From the NCBI GenBank assembly GCA_026005035.1, contig BPKH01000005.1, positions 1-64,000 of the forward strand: a DNA stretch of 64,000 bases. The letters are read 5' to 3'. Position 1 is the stretch's first letter. Each line of letters opens with the position of its first letter. Source of the DNA: Porticoccaceae bacterium. Its GTDB lineage: Bacteria > Pseudomonadota > Gammaproteobacteria > Pseudomonadales > Porticoccaceae. Below are positions 18,394 to 27,310 of this stretch, piece after piece. The position numbers and the translations under genes were made by a program. The notes beneath the pieces were generated by a model. That model was not told the DNA's origin. It saw only the letters and a list, made by a program, of their open reading frames with translations, and did no database searches.

Positions 18394-20809
18394 TTGCTTC
18401 CACTGCGGACAACCGGTGCCGGCGGGCAGCCCCTACCAGGTGGTGGTGGCGGGGGTGCTGCGGCCTCTGTGCTGCGCCGGCTGTCAGGCGGTGGCGGAAA
18501 CCATCCTGGAGGGGGGGCTGGAGGCCTTTTACCGGCGCCGGACGGCGCCCGCTCCACCGCCGCCCGAGAGGGTGCAGGCCGCGCTCCTCGAGGAAGCGGA
18601 TGCGCTCGAGGACCTCGCCGTTCCCTGTGCCGACGGCAGCCTGGCCGTAGAGCTCGCCGTGCCCGGCCTGCACTGCGCGGCCTGCGCCTGGTTGGTGGAG
18701 CGGCGCCTGGCCGCCGAGCAGGGGGTGGTGGAAGCTTCCGCCAACCTGGGCGCCCGCCGGGTGCGGGTGCGCTGGGATCCCGGGCGCACGGGACTCGGCG
18801 CCGTCCTCCGCGCCCTGGCCCAGGTGGGCTACGCCGCCGTCCCCGCCCGGGCGGCGGAAGAGGAGCGCGCCCTGGCGCGGGAGTCCCGCGACCTGCTCAC
18901 CCGCCTCGGGGTGGCCGGCATCGGCATGATGCAGGCGGGGCTGGCCGCCCTGGGCGGCTATCTCGCCCCTCCTGGCGGGGTGGGAGCCCCCTGGGAGGGC
19001 CTTCTGCGCCTCGCTGGCCTCGCGGTGGCCACGCCGGTGGTGGGCTTTGCCGCGGCTCCCTTCTTCCGCAATGCCTGGCGGGGCCTGCGGGCGGGTCGGG
19101 CGGGAATGGACCTGCCGGTCGCCCTGGCCATCGCCCTGGCCTACGTGGCGAGCCTCCACGCCACCCTCACCGGCCGCGGGGAGACCTACTTCGACTCCCT
19201 GGCCATGTTCACCTTCTTTTTGCTCCTGGGGCGCTTTCTGGAACTGCGGCTGCGCCACCGCAACGCCCGGGAGGCGGAGGGGCTCTCCTCCCTGCTGCCC
19301 GCAACGGCGTTGCGGCTCGGGCCCGACGGGTGCAGCGAGCGGGTTCCGGTGGCGCGGCTCTCGCCCGGCGAGCGCGTCCTGGTGCCGGGCGGCGCGGTGA
19401 TCCCCTGCGACGGCCGGATCCTGTGCGGGGCCAGCGAAGTGGTGGAGGCGGTGCTCACCGGCGAGGAGCGACCCGCAGTGCGCCGTCCAGGCGACCTGGT
19501 GCGCGCCGGCACCCTCAACGGGCCCAATCCCTTGGAAGTGGAGGTGGCGGCCACCGGCGGGCGCACGCGCCTCGCCCAGGTGCTGGATCTGGCGGCGCGG
19601 GCGGCCGCGGAACGGCCGCCCCTGGCACTGCTCGCCGACCGTCTCGCCGGCCGCTTCGTGGTCGCCGTCCTCCTGGCGGCGGCCGGCGTGTTCGCCGCTT
19701 GGTGGCTGGTGGAGCCGGAGCGGGCGCTGTGGGTGGCGCTCTCGGTGCTGGTGGTCAGCTGCCCCTGTGCGCTCTCTCTGGCCACGCCCGCGGCCCTGGC
19801 GGTGGCCACCGGCGGTCTGCGGCGACGCGGCTTTCTGGTGCGCCGCGGCCACGTCCTGGAGGCGCTCGCGGGGGTGCAGCGGCTGCTGATCGATAAGACC
19901 GGCACCCTGACCCTCGGCCGCATGGCGATCGCCGAGGTGCGCCCCGCCGCCGGGGTGAGCGAGGAGCGGTTGCTGGCGGTCGCGGCCGCCCTGGAGCGCG
20001 GCGTGGACCACCCCATCGCCCGCGCCTTCGAGGGGGTGGCGGCGGCCGCCGAGCCGGTGGACGGGCGGCGGGTGCTGCCCGGCAGGGGGATCGAGGCGGT
20101 GCTCGGCGGCGAATGGGTTGCCTGCGGCGCCGCCTCCTGGGTCGAGGAGCGGTTTGGCCATCGGTTCGCCCTGCCCGACGGCGACGGCACCTGGCTGGTG
20201 GTGGCCAGCGCCGCTTCCCCCCTCGGGGCCGTGCGGCTGCGGGATCGCCTGCGTCCCGGTGCGGCTGCCGCGGTGGCCGAGTTGAGCGCCCAGGGCATCG
20301 CCGTGGAGCTGGTGAGTGGCGACCGCCCCGAGGCAGTGGCCGCCCTGGCCGCCCGACTCGGCATCCGGCGGGCGGCGGGAGGGCTGCGTCCCGAGGACAA
20401 GTTGCAGCGCCTGGAGGACTGTCTCGCCCGCGGCGAGCGGGTGTTGGCGGTGGGAGACGGCATCAACGACCTGCCCCTGTTGGCCCGCGCGCCGGTGTCG
20501 GTGGCGGTGGGCGCGGCCGCCGACCTGACGCGGCTGACCGCCGACGCCGTGTTGTTGGCGGAGGACCTGCGCGGCCTGTCGCGCGCCGTGGCGCAGGCCC
20601 GGGCCACGCGCCGGGTGATCCGCCAAAATCTGAGTTGGGCGCTCCTCTACAACGGCCTGGCCCTGCCGGCGGCCGCCCTCGGCCTGGTTCCCCCGTGGGC
20701 GGCGGCCCTCGGCATGTCGGCCAGCTCCCTGCTGGTGGTGGCCAACGCCCTGCGGTTGGCTAATCCCGTGGAGCGCGAGGCGGTGCGGTGGAAAGTCTCT
20801 ACCTGTTGA
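18386..20809 (+). CDS. ccoI: Copper-transporting P1B-type ATPase CcoI
   Basis: An 807-residue copper pump for cbb3 maturation. The N-terminus has a zinc-ribbon-like CHCGQ and CCAGC segment (residues 4-35), typical of CcoI/FixI. A heavy-metal domain with GLHCAAC follows. The core has the intramembrane CPC at 459-461, the phosphorylation site DKTGT at 503-507, and the hinge GDGINDLPLL. The phosphatase loop reads TGEERP where TGES is common; this variation is seen in FixI-type pumps. It lies between ccoH and ccoS with overlaps on both sides. Confidence 0.95.
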   Translation: MADCFHCGQPVPAGSPYQVVVAGVLRPLCCAGCQAVAETILEGGLEAFYRRRTAPAPPPPERVQAALLEEADALEDLAVPCADGSLAVELAVPGLHCAACAWLVERRLAAEQGVVEASANLGARRVRVRWDPGRTGLGAVLRALAQVGYAAVPARAAEEERALARESRDLLTRLGVAGIGMMQAGLAALGGYLAPPGGVGAPWEGLLRLAGLAVATPVVGFAAAPFFRNAWRGLRAGRAGMDLPVALAIALAYVASLHATLTGRGETYFDSLAMFTFFLLLGRFLELRLRHRNAREAEGLSSLLPATALRLGPDGCSERVPVARLSPGERVLVPGGAVIPCDGRILCGASEVVEAVLTGEERPAVRRPGDLVRAGTLNGPNPLEVEVAATGGRTRLAQVLDLAARAAAERPPLALLADRLAGRFVVAVLLAAAGVFAAWWLVEPERALWVALSVLVVSCPCALSLATPAALAVATGGLRRRGFLVRRGHVLEALAGVQRLLIDKTGTLTLGRMAIAEVRPAAGVSEERLLAVAAALERGVDHPIARAFEGVAAAAEPVDGRRVLPGRGIEAVLGGEWVACGAASWVEERFGHRFALPDGDGTWLVVASAASPLGAVRLRDRLRPGAAAAVAELSAQGIAVELVSGDRPEAVAALAARLGIRRAAGGLRPEDKLQRLEDCLARGERVLAVGDGINDLPLLARAPVSVAVGAAADLTRLTADAVLLAEDLRGLSRAVAQARATRRVIRQNLSWALLYNGLALPAAALGLVPPWAAALGMSASSLLVVANALRLANPVEREAVRWKVSTC

Positions 20810-20943
20810 TTCCCCTCTCCCTGCTCCTGGTGGGGTTGGCCCTGGCTTTCTGGGTGTGGGCGGTGCGCTCCGGACAGTACGACGACCTGGACCGGGAAGG
20901 GGCGCGGATTCTCGAAGACGAGGAGGAGGCGGACCGTGGTTGA
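20788..20943 (+). CDS. ccoS: cbb3 oxidase maturation protein CcoS
   Basis: A 51-residue protein: one membrane helix (about residues 4-25), then the family signature WAVRSGQYDDLDREGARIL and an acidic tail. CcoS is needed for cofactor insertion into the oxidase. GTG at 20788 overlaps the ccoI end by 22 bases, and the TGA at 20941-20943 overlaps the next start by eight. It is the last of the core assembly genes. Confidence 0.92.
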   Translation: MESLYLLIPLSLLLVGLALAFWVWAVRSGQYDDLDREGARILEDEEEADRG

Positions 20944-21631
20944 CCCGCATCAAGGGGTGGGGCTTTTCGCCATGGTACTGATCGGCGTGGCGGGGGGCGG
21001 CCACTGTCTGGGCATGTGCGGGGGCATCGCCGGAGCCTTGAGTCTGGCCGGTCCCGGGAGGGGCTGGGCGGTTCCCCTCTACAACGCCGGCCGAATCGGC
21101 GGCTACGCCCTGTTGGGGGCGGCGGTGGGCGCCGCCGGGGCTTGGGGTGGCGAGGCGCTGGGGTGGGGTGGGGTATTGCGCGCGCTGGCGGGAGGGCTGA
21201 TGGTGCTCGCCGGCTTGTACCTGCTGGGGGTGGGGCGGGCCGCGCCCCTGGAGGCACTGGGGCTTCGCCTGTGGCGCCAGCTGCGGCCGTTGGCGGGGCG
21301 CCTGCTCCCCGCGGACCGGCCCCTCAAGGTGTTGCTGCTCGGCGGCTTGTGGGGGTTTTTGCCCTGTGGGCTCACCTACACCGCTTTGGCCCTGGCGGCG
21401 GTTTCCGGGGGGGCGGCCGCCGGTGCGCTGGCCATGGCGGCCTTCGGGATCGGGACCCTGCCCGCCCTGGCGGCGGGGGGGTGGGCGGCGGCATGGCTGG
21501 GCGCGGCGCGCCTTCGGGGGCTGAGCGGCGCCGCCCTGGTCGCCTTCGGGTTGTGGACGGCGGCGGCGCCGCTGGTCGGCCTGCCGGGCGATCATGACCA
21601 CGGCGCCCACCGCGTACACCAATTGCGTTGA
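20936..21631 (+). CDS. TauE/SafE-family membrane protein, cbb3-linked
   Basis: A 231-residue protein with six or seven hydrophobic segments. GHCLGMCGGI near residue 22 and GFLPCGLTYTAL near residue 140 are characteristic of the sulfite-exporter TauE/SafE-like group that commonly follows ccoGHIS. Members close to cco genes are suspected to take part in copper or thiol transport for oxidase assembly, but this has not been proved for this subgroup. The end is histidine-rich (DHDHGAH), which would fit metal contact. GTG 20936 overlaps ccoS. Confidence 0.8.
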   Translation: MVDPHQGVGLFAMVLIGVAGGGHCLGMCGGIAGALSLAGPGRGWAVPLYNAGRIGGYALLGAAVGAAGAWGGEALGWGGVLRALAGGLMVLAGLYLLGVGRAAPLEALGLRLWRQLRPLAGRLLPADRPLKVLLLGGLWGFLPCGLTYTALALAAVSGGAAAGALAMAAFGIGTLPALAAGGWAAAWLGAARLRGLSGAALVAFGLWTAAAPLVGLPGDHDHGAHRVHQLR

Positions 21632-21646
21632 CCAAGGGGGTGAGAC

Positions 21647-22246
21647 ATGTTCGGACACATTTTCGGCCTGCTCTTTGCGCCCACCGCCGAATGGCGCAAG
21701 CTCGCGGCTTTGTCAGAGCGGGAGATCAAAAAGCGGCTGCTCTATCCCCTGGTGATGGGCGCAATTCCGCCGGTCGCCTTCTACTTGGGAACCACCCGCA
21801 CGGGCTGGGCGGTGATGGGCGACGATCCGATCCGCTTGACCCCCGACTCGGCGCTGCCCCTGGCGGTTCTCTTCTACGTGGCCCTGGTGGGCGGGGTGGC
21901 GTTCATCGGCTGGATGATGCACTGGATGTCGCGCACCTACGACGCCGACTCTTTTCCCGAGAAGGGCGTGGTCTTCATGGGGTATGCGGCCACCCCCGTC
22001 TTTCTGGCCGGCGCCCTCGGGGTCTACCCGGTCTGGTGGCTGGACATCCTCCTCGCCACGGCGGCCTGCAGCTACGCCATCCGGCTCGTCTATCTGGGGG
22101 TGCCGCCCTTCATGAAGGTGCCCGAAGAGCGGGGCATCCTCTACGCCAGCGCGGTGTTCGCCGTGGCCTTGGTCTACGTAGTGGCCGTCCTCGCCGCCAC
22201 CACCATCCTCTGGGAGTACGTGGCCACGCCGGTCTTCGACGACTGA
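21647..22246 (+). CDS. Yip1-family membrane protein
   Basis: A 199-residue protein with about five hydrophobic segments. The N-terminus FGLLFAPTAEWRKL and the end of the last helices fit the bacterial Yip1 domain family, whose function is not known. It has a good ribosome site (AAGGGGGTGAGAC). It follows the TauE/SafE gene by 15 bases and may be co-transcribed with the cco genes. It ends four bases before the convergent bamD stop. Confidence 0.75.
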   Translation: MFGHIFGLLFAPTAEWRKLAALSEREIKKRLLYPLVMGAIPPVAFYLGTTRTGWAVMGDDPIRLTPDSALPLAVLFYVALVGGVAFIGWMMHWMSRTYDADSFPEKGVVFMGYAATPVFLAGALGVYPVWWLDILLATAACSYAIRLVYLGVPPFMKVPEERGILYASAVFAVALVYVVAVLAATTILWEYVATPVFDD

Positions 22247-22250
22247 GGGA

Positions 22251-23228
22251 TCAGTCGAAGAGCCCCAAGGTGAGGATCCGAAACAGCGACCGCTTTTTCT
22301 CCTCCCGGGGTGTTTCGGGTTTCTTCTCCCCCGGTTCCGGGTTGTACTTCCAGCGGGTGTCGTAGTGGGGGGCGCGGCGGTCGTCGTAGAGGCCGAGACT
22401 GGCGATGCGCAGCCAGCGGCGGCCCTCGTCGGGGGCCACTCCCTGGAAGCGGAACCGCCCTCGGTCGTCCAGGGAGGGGTAGTCGGGGTAGTTGGCGGCC
22501 AGCACCCGCACCGCGTCCTCCGCCAGGTCTTCCTTGCCCAGCAGATGGTAGGCCTCGGCCATCACCGCCAGCGCGTCGGGCACGGCCGGGGTGCCCTGGA
22601 AGTTCTCCACCACGTAGCGGCCGCGGTTGGCGGCCGCCAGATAGGCGCCCCGGGCGAAGTAGTGGTTGGCCACGTGGATCTCGTAGCGCGCCAAGAGGTT
22701 GCGCAGGTGGAGCATCCGTTTGCGGGCGTCGCGAGCGTAGGGGCTTTCCGGAAGTAGGGTGATCAGCTCGCCGAAGGTGGCGAATGCCTCCCGGGCGCTC
22801 GCCGGATCGCGCTGGGTCACGTCCACCGGCAAAAAGCCGCCCAGGAAGGAGCGGCTCTGGGAGAGCTGGGAGAGCCCCTTCAGGTAGTAGGCGTAGTCCA
22901 CGTTGGGGTGGCGGGGGTGCAGGCGAATGAAGCGGTCCGCCGCCGCGATGGCGTTTTCGTAGTCGGCGGCGCGGTGATAGGCGTAGATGAGGGACAGCTG
23001 CGCCTGTTCTGCGAAGGCGCCGAAGGGGAACTGGGCCTCCAGGGCTTTCAGGTTTTCGATGGCGTCCTCCCAGCGGTTGGCGTTGAGATTGCGCTCGATG
23101 AGCCGCTGGAAGTCTTCTTCGGTGTAACCTTCCTGCTCCTTTTCTTTATCCTTGCCGCCCACGAAGGGCAGGGCGGAACAGCCCCCCAAGAGGAGGGCGG
23201 CCAGCAGGAGCGGTGTGAGGGCTCGCAT
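22251..23228 (-). CDS. bamD: Outer-membrane assembly lipoprotein BamD
   Basis: A 325-residue lipoprotein of the BAM complex, which inserts beta-barrel proteins. The signal peptide ends in LLGGC, with C17 as the lipidated residue. Tetratricopeptide-type repeats cover about residues 40-250, including the family stretch YAYYLKGLSQLSQ. It is longer than E. coli BamD (about 245) because of a charged, proline-containing C-terminal tail of about 60 residues. It is divergent from rluD, as in many gammaproteobacteria. Confidence 0.95.
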   Translation of the reverse strand: MRALTPLLLAALLLGGCSALPFVGGKDKEKEQEGYTEEDFQRLIERNLNANRWEDAIENLKALEAQFPFGAFAEQAQLSLIYAYHRAADYENAIAAADRFIRLHPRHPNVDYAYYLKGLSQLSQSRSFLGGFLPVDVTQRDPASAREAFATFGELITLLPESPYARDARKRMLHLRNLLARYEIHVANHYFARGAYLAAANRGRYVVENFQGTPAVPDALAVMAEAYHLLGKEDLAEDAVRVLAANYPDYPSLDDRGRFRFQGVAPDEGRRWLRIASLGLYDDRRAPHYDTRWKYNPEPGEKKPETPREEKKRSLFRILTLGLFD

Positions 23229-23325
23229 GGGAGACCGGTCTCCGTCGCATCCGAGGCGCGGGCGGTCGGCCCGCGGGCGGAGGGCTATTTAACCACAGGT
23301 TTGCGGGGAGCAGAAACGCGCGGCC

Positions 23326-24285
23326 ATGGCGGTGCGGACGGTGGAGCGGGTGGCCCGGACGGGGCCCGAAGATGTGGGGCTGCGCCTGGATCAGGTGGCG
23401 GCGCGCCACTTCGCGGAATTTTCCCGGGCGCGCCTGCAGGCCTGGATCCGGGCGGGCGCCCTCCTGGTGGACGGGCACCCCGCCCGGCCGGCGCAGCGGC
23501 TCGCGGGCGGCGAGCAGCTCCTCCTGCGCGCCATCCTGGAGCCCGCCGAGGGGCTGCTCCCGGAGCCGATCCCCCTCGCGGTGGTCCATTGCGACGCCGA
23601 GATTTTGGTGCTCGACAAGCCGCCGGGGCTGGTGGTCCATCCCGGCGCCGGCGTCTCCCGCGGCACGCTGCTGAACGCGCTCCTCCACCACTACCCCGAG
23701 CAGGCGCTCCTGCCGCGGGCCGGCATCGTGCACCGGCTCGACAAGGACACTTCGGGGCTTTTGGTGGTGGCGCGCACCCTCGAAGCCCACCAGGCCTTGG
23801 TGCGCGCCCTCAAGGCGCGGGCAGTGGGCCGCGAGTATCTGGGGGTGGTGCACGGCCAGCCCCCAGATGCCGGCACCATCGACGCCCCCATCGGCCGCCA
23901 CCCGACCGCCCGCACCCGCTTCGCCGTGGTGGAGCGCGGCGGTCGGGAGGCGCGCACCCACTTCCGAGTGGAGCGTCGCTTCGCCCGCCACGCCCTGGTT
24001 CGAGTGCGCCTTGAGACCGGCAGAACCCACCAGATCCGCGTCCACCTGTCCCACCTGGGACATCCCCTGGTGGGGGACCCCGTCTACGGCGGCCGCCGGC
24101 GCACGGCGACCGCCGACGACCCCTTGGCAGGCCGCCTGCGCGCCTTCCGCCGCCAGGCGCTGCACGCCGAGCGGCTCGAGTTCGACCATCCAGCGAGCGG
24201 TGCCAGGCTCAGCTTCCACGCCCCGCCGCCGCCCGACCTGCGGCAACTCCTGGCCGCCCTGGAGGCCGACCAGTGGGGTACCTGA
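23326..24285 (+). CDS. rluD: 23S rRNA pseudouridine synthase RluD
   Basis: A 319-residue enzyme that makes pseudouridines at 1911, 1915 and 1917 in helix 69 of 23S rRNA (E. coli numbering). An S4-type RNA-binding domain covers about residues 18-75. The catalytic motif is HRLDKDTSG, with the nucleophile D139. The later signature GRTHQIRVHL is intact. The bamD-rluD-pgeF neighbourhood supports RluD over RluA or RluC. The end overlaps pgeF by 13 bases. Confidence 0.94.
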   Translation: MAVRTVERVARTGPEDVGLRLDQVAARHFAEFSRARLQAWIRAGALLVDGHPARPAQRLAGGEQLLLRAILEPAEGLLPEPIPLAVVHCDAEILVLDKPPGLVVHPGAGVSRGTLLNALLHHYPEQALLPRAGIVHRLDKDTSGLLVVARTLEAHQALVRALKARAVGREYLGVVHGQPPDAGTIDAPIGRHPTARTRFAVVERGGREARTHFRVERRFARHALVRVRLETGRTHQIRVHLSHLGHPLVGDPVYGGRRRTATADDPLAGRLRAFRRQALHAERLEFDHPASGARLSFHAPPPPDLRQLLAALEADQWGT

Positions 24286-25034
24286 TCCCCGACTGGCCGG
24301 TTCCGCCCTGGGTGCGGGCCGCCGTGACCACCCGCACGGGCGGGGTGAGCGCCGGTCCCTACGCCGCCTTCAACCTCGCCGGCCACGTGGGCGACGATCC
24401 CGCCGCGGTGGCGGAAAATCGCGCCCGCCTGGCCGCGGACCTCGGCCTTGCCGTCGAGCCGCGCTGGCTCGAGCAGGTCCACGGTACCCGGGTGGTGCGG
24501 TTGGATGCGCCGCAGGGCCCGTCCCTCGCGGCGGACGCCGCCTGGACCGAGCGGCCGGGGGTGGCCTTGGCGGTGCTGGTGGCGGACTGCCTGCCGGTGT
24601 TTTTCGCCGACCGCGCCGGGCGGCGGGTCGCGGTGGCCCATGCCGGCTGGCGGGGACTCGGCGGCGGCGTGCTGCGGGCGACGGTGGCCGCCCTGGAGGT
24701 CGAGCCGGGCGCCCTCGTCGCCTGGCTGGGGCCGGCCATCGGGCCGCGCCGCTTCGAGGTGGGAGAGGAGGTGCGCGATCACTTCCTCGACCACGCCCTG
24801 GGGGTGGAGCACCGCGCCGCCATGGCGGCGGCCTTCGCGCACGGTGCGCGGCGCGGACACTACTTCGCCGATCTCTTCGCCCTGGCACGGGCGGAGCTCG
24901 CCGCCCTGGGGGTGGGCGCCGTGAGAGGCGGGGGCCTGTGCACCTGGGAGGACGGGGCGCGCTTTTACTCCCATCGCCGGGACGGGGTCACCGGGCGGAT
25001 GGCGGCGGTGATCTGGCTCGAGAATCCCCTTTAA
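24273..25034 (+). CDS. pgeF: Peptidoglycan editing factor PgeF (YfiH, copper-oxidase-like fold)
   Basis: A 253-residue protein of the YfiH/DUF152 family. Conserved metal-binding motifs are LEQVHGTRVV, VADCLPVFF, VAHAGWRGLGGG and LGPAIGPRRFEVG. In E. coli it removes wrongly incorporated residues from cell-wall precursors; laccase-like and nucleoside activities have also been reported. GTG at 24273 overlaps rluD. The standard rluD-pgeF pair is usually followed by clpB, which is not here. Confidence 0.92.
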   Translation: MGYLIPDWPVPPWVRAAVTTRTGGVSAGPYAAFNLAGHVGDDPAAVAENRARLAADLGLAVEPRWLEQVHGTRVVRLDAPQGPSLAADAAWTERPGVALAVLVADCLPVFFADRAGRRVAVAHAGWRGLGGGVLRATVAALEVEPGALVAWLGPAIGPRRFEVGEEVRDHFLDHALGVEHRAAMAAAFAHGARRGHYFADLFALARAELAALGVGAVRGGGLCTWEDGARFYSHRRDGVTGRMAAVIWLENPL

Positions 25035-25094
25035 AACGCCGGCGCCGCCCCCACGATTCAACGCCCTTTTGGCGCGAGTTCGTGCGAGGCAGCC

Positions 25095-25445
25095 ATGTCC
25101 CCGGTCCTCATCACCCTCTTGCTCCTCTCCATCAGCAACGTCTTCATGACCTTCGCCTGGTACGCCCACCTCAAGGCGCTCAACGGCAAGCCCTGGATCG
25201 TCGCCGCTCTGGCCAGTTGGGGGGTGGCGCTCTTCGAATACCTCTTCCAGGTGCCGGCCAACCGCATCGGCTATCGCGTCCTGTCGGTCGCCGAGCTCAA
25301 GGTGCTCCAGGAGATCCTCTCTCTGTCGGTGTTCGCGCCCTTTGCCCTCTGGTACCTGCGCGAGCCGCTCAAGCTCGACTACCTCTGGGCGGCGCTGTGC
25401 CTGGTGGGGGCCGCCTGGTTTGCGTTCCGCGACCGCCTCGGTTGA
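25095..25445 (+). CDS. DMT-superfamily small membrane protein (DUF486 type)
   Basis: A 116-residue protein with four membrane helices, containing FMTFAWYAHLK and LSVAELKVLQEI, which match the DUF486 branch of the drug/metabolite transporter superfamily. Substrate and role are unknown. It has its own leader of 60 bases after pgeF and ends three bases before the convergent nth stop. Confidence 0.82.
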   Translation: MSPVLITLLLLSISNVFMTFAWYAHLKALNGKPWIVAALASWGVALFEYLFQVPANRIGYRVLSVAELKVLQEILSLSVFAPFALWYLREPLKLDYLWAALCLVGAAWFAFRDRLG

Positions 25446-25448
25446 GCC

Positions 25449-26102
25449 TCAGGGGCGGCGGTGCCGCACCGGGCGCCGCCGGCGCGGAAAGAGGGCCCGG
25501 CAGATCTCGCAGGAGAGGCCGTCGCAACGGCGCGCCGGGCAGTGCTCGCGGCCGTAGTAGATCATCTGCAGGTGGAGGTCGCGCCAGCTCTCTGGGGGGA
25601 AGAGGCGCTTGAGATCCCGCTCCGTCTCGCGCACGTTGCGGCCACGGGACAACCCCCAGCGCTGGGCCAGGCGGTGGATGTGGGTGTCCACCGGGAATGC
25701 AGGCACCCCGAAGGCCTGGGCCATGACGACGCTGGCCGTCTTGTGTCCCACCCCGGGCAGGGCCTCCAAGGCCTCGAAGGAGGCGGGCACCTGGCCGCCG
25801 TGGCGCTCGACGATCAGTCGGGACAGCTCGCGGATGGCGCGAGCCTTGCGGGGCGCGAGGCCGCAGGGGCGGATGATCTCCTCGATGGTGGCCACCGGCA
25901 GGGCCGCCATGGCCTCGGGATTGTCGGCCAGGGCGAACAACTTGGGGGTGACCTGGTTGACCCGCTCGTCGGTGCACTGGGCGGAGAGCACCACGGCCAC
26001 CAGGAGGGTGAAGGGATCCCGGTGGGCGAGGGGGATCGCCGGGTTGGGGTAGAGCTCGGCGAGGCGGCGCCGCACGTAGGCGGCGCGCTCGGCGCGGGTC
26101 AC
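25449..26102 (-). CDS. nth: Endonuclease III
   Basis: A 217-residue DNA glycosylase/AP lyase that removes oxidised pyrimidines. The helix-hairpin-helix LPGVGHKTASVV holds the catalytic lysine, and the catalytic aspartate is in VDTHIHRLAQR. Four cysteines near the C-terminus (C-X6-C-X2-C-X5-C; CPARRCDGLSCEICRALF) bind the [4Fe-4S] cluster. GTG (26100-26102) overlaps the dapC stop, so the genes are coupled. The length is normal. Confidence 0.95.
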   Translation of the reverse strand: MTRAERAAYVRRRLAELYPNPAIPLAHRDPFTLLVAVVLSAQCTDERVNQVTPKLFALADNPEAMAALPVATIEEIIRPCGLAPRKARAIRELSRLIVERHGGQVPASFEALEALPGVGHKTASVVMAQAFGVPAFPVDTHIHRLAQRWGLSRGRNVRETERDLKRLFPPESWRDLHLQMIYYGREHCPARRCDGLSCEICRALFPRRRRPVRHRRP

Positions 26103-27301
26103 CGCTCGAGCTCCCCGAGAAAAGCTGCGAGGCGCAGGGCGCCCTCCCGGCACTCCTCGGGGGTTCCCACCAGGGCGATGCGCACGTGGTTCTCCCCCGG
26201 GTTGCCGGCCGCCCCCGGCCGCCCCAGGTAGCGGCCGGGCAGCACCACCAGGCCCGCGCGCTCGTGGAGGAGGCGGGCGAACTGGTCGTCGGCGATGGGG
26301 GTGGGCAGCCACAGGTAGAAGCCCGCTTGCGGTGGCGCCACCTCCGCCACCGGGCGCAGGATCTCCAACACCTGGGCGAACTTCTCCCGGTAGAGGCGGC
26401 GGTTGGCCGCCACGTGGGCCTCGTCGTTCCAGGCGGCAATGCTGGCCCGCTGCACCGGCAGCGGCAATGTGGCGCCGTGGTAGGTGCGGTAGGCGGCGAA
26501 GCGGGCGATCAGCGCCGCGTCGCCGGCGACGAATCCCGAGCGCAGCCCGGGCAGGTTGGAGCGCTTGGAGAGGCTGTGGAACACCAGGCAGCGGCGGAAG
26601 TCCCGCCGCCCGAGGGCGGCGCAGGCGCCGAGCAGCCCGACGGGCGGGGTGTCTTCGTCGAAGTAGATCTCCGAGTAGCACTCATCGGAGGCGATGGCGA
26701 AGTCGTAGCGGTCGGCGAGCGCCAAGAGCTCGGCGAAGGTCTCCAGCGACAGCACCGCGCCGGTGGGGTTGTGGGGCGAGCAGAGGTACACCAGGGCGCA
26801 GCGTTCCCACACCCGAGGGGGGATGGCGCCGTAATCGGGGCGGTAAGCGCCCTCGGGGACGCAGTCCGCGTAGTGGAGTTCTGCGCCTGCCAAGAGAGCG
26901 GCGCCCTCGTAGATCTGATAACCGGGGTTGGGGGCCACCACTACCTCTCCCCCGCCCGGGTCGAGCGCCGCTTGAGCGATGGCGAACAGTGCCTCGCGAC
27001 TACCCGCCGCCGGGAGCACGTGGCGCTCCGGATCGAGCCACTCGGGGGGGATGGCAAAGCGCCGCGCCAGCCAGCGGCAGATGGCGGCGCGCAATTCCGG
27101 CAGCCCCCGGCTCGAGGGGTAGCGGGAGAACTCCTCCAAGTGATCGGCGAAGGCGGCCAGGGCCACCGCCGGCGGCGCGTGGCGCGGTTCGCCCACGGCG
27201 AAGTCGAGGAGCGGGAGGTCCGCCGGCGGGCGGCTGTCGGCGAGCAGGGCGCGCAGCCGCTCGAAGGGGTAGGGCAACAGGCGGTCGAGTCTCGGGTTCA
27301 C
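26099..27301 (-). CDS. dapC: Succinyldiaminopimelate transaminase DapC
   Basis: A 400-residue fold-type I aminotransferase using PLP. The Schiff-base lysine is in FHSLSKRSNLPGLRSGF, and CSPHNPTG is the cofactor-binding segment. It is placed next to glnD, as in many proteobacteria, where the gene is annotated as dapC and acts in lysine and diaminopimelate synthesis. Related enzymes such as ArgD or AspC have different motifs around the lysine. It follows glnD by nine bases. Confidence 0.88.
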   Translation of the reverse strand: MNPRLDRLLPYPFERLRALLADSRPPADLPLLDFAVGEPRHAPPAVALAAFADHLEEFSRYPSSRGLPELRAAICRWLARRFAIPPEWLDPERHVLPAAGSREALFAIAQAALDPGGGEVVVAPNPGYQIYEGAALLAGAELHYADCVPEGAYRPDYGAIPPRVWERCALVYLCSPHNPTGAVLSLETFAELLALADRYDFAIASDECYSEIYFDEDTPPVGLLGACAALGRRDFRRCLVFHSLSKRSNLPGLRSGFVAGDAALIARFAAYRTYHGATLPLPVQRASIAAWNDEAHVAANRRLYREKFAQVLEILRPVAEVAPPQAGFYLWLPTPIADDQFARLLHERAGLVVLPGRYLGRPGAAGNPGENHVRIALVGTPEECREGALRLAAFLGELER

Positions 27302-27310
27302 GGGCCGCTC

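Noticed and set aside
18335-21658. A 1107-codon minus-strand frame opposite ccoI, ccoS and the TauE/SafE gene
   Set aside because: It has low-complexity Gln/Gly/Pro/Arg composition and no motifs, and lies antisense to clear cco genes.
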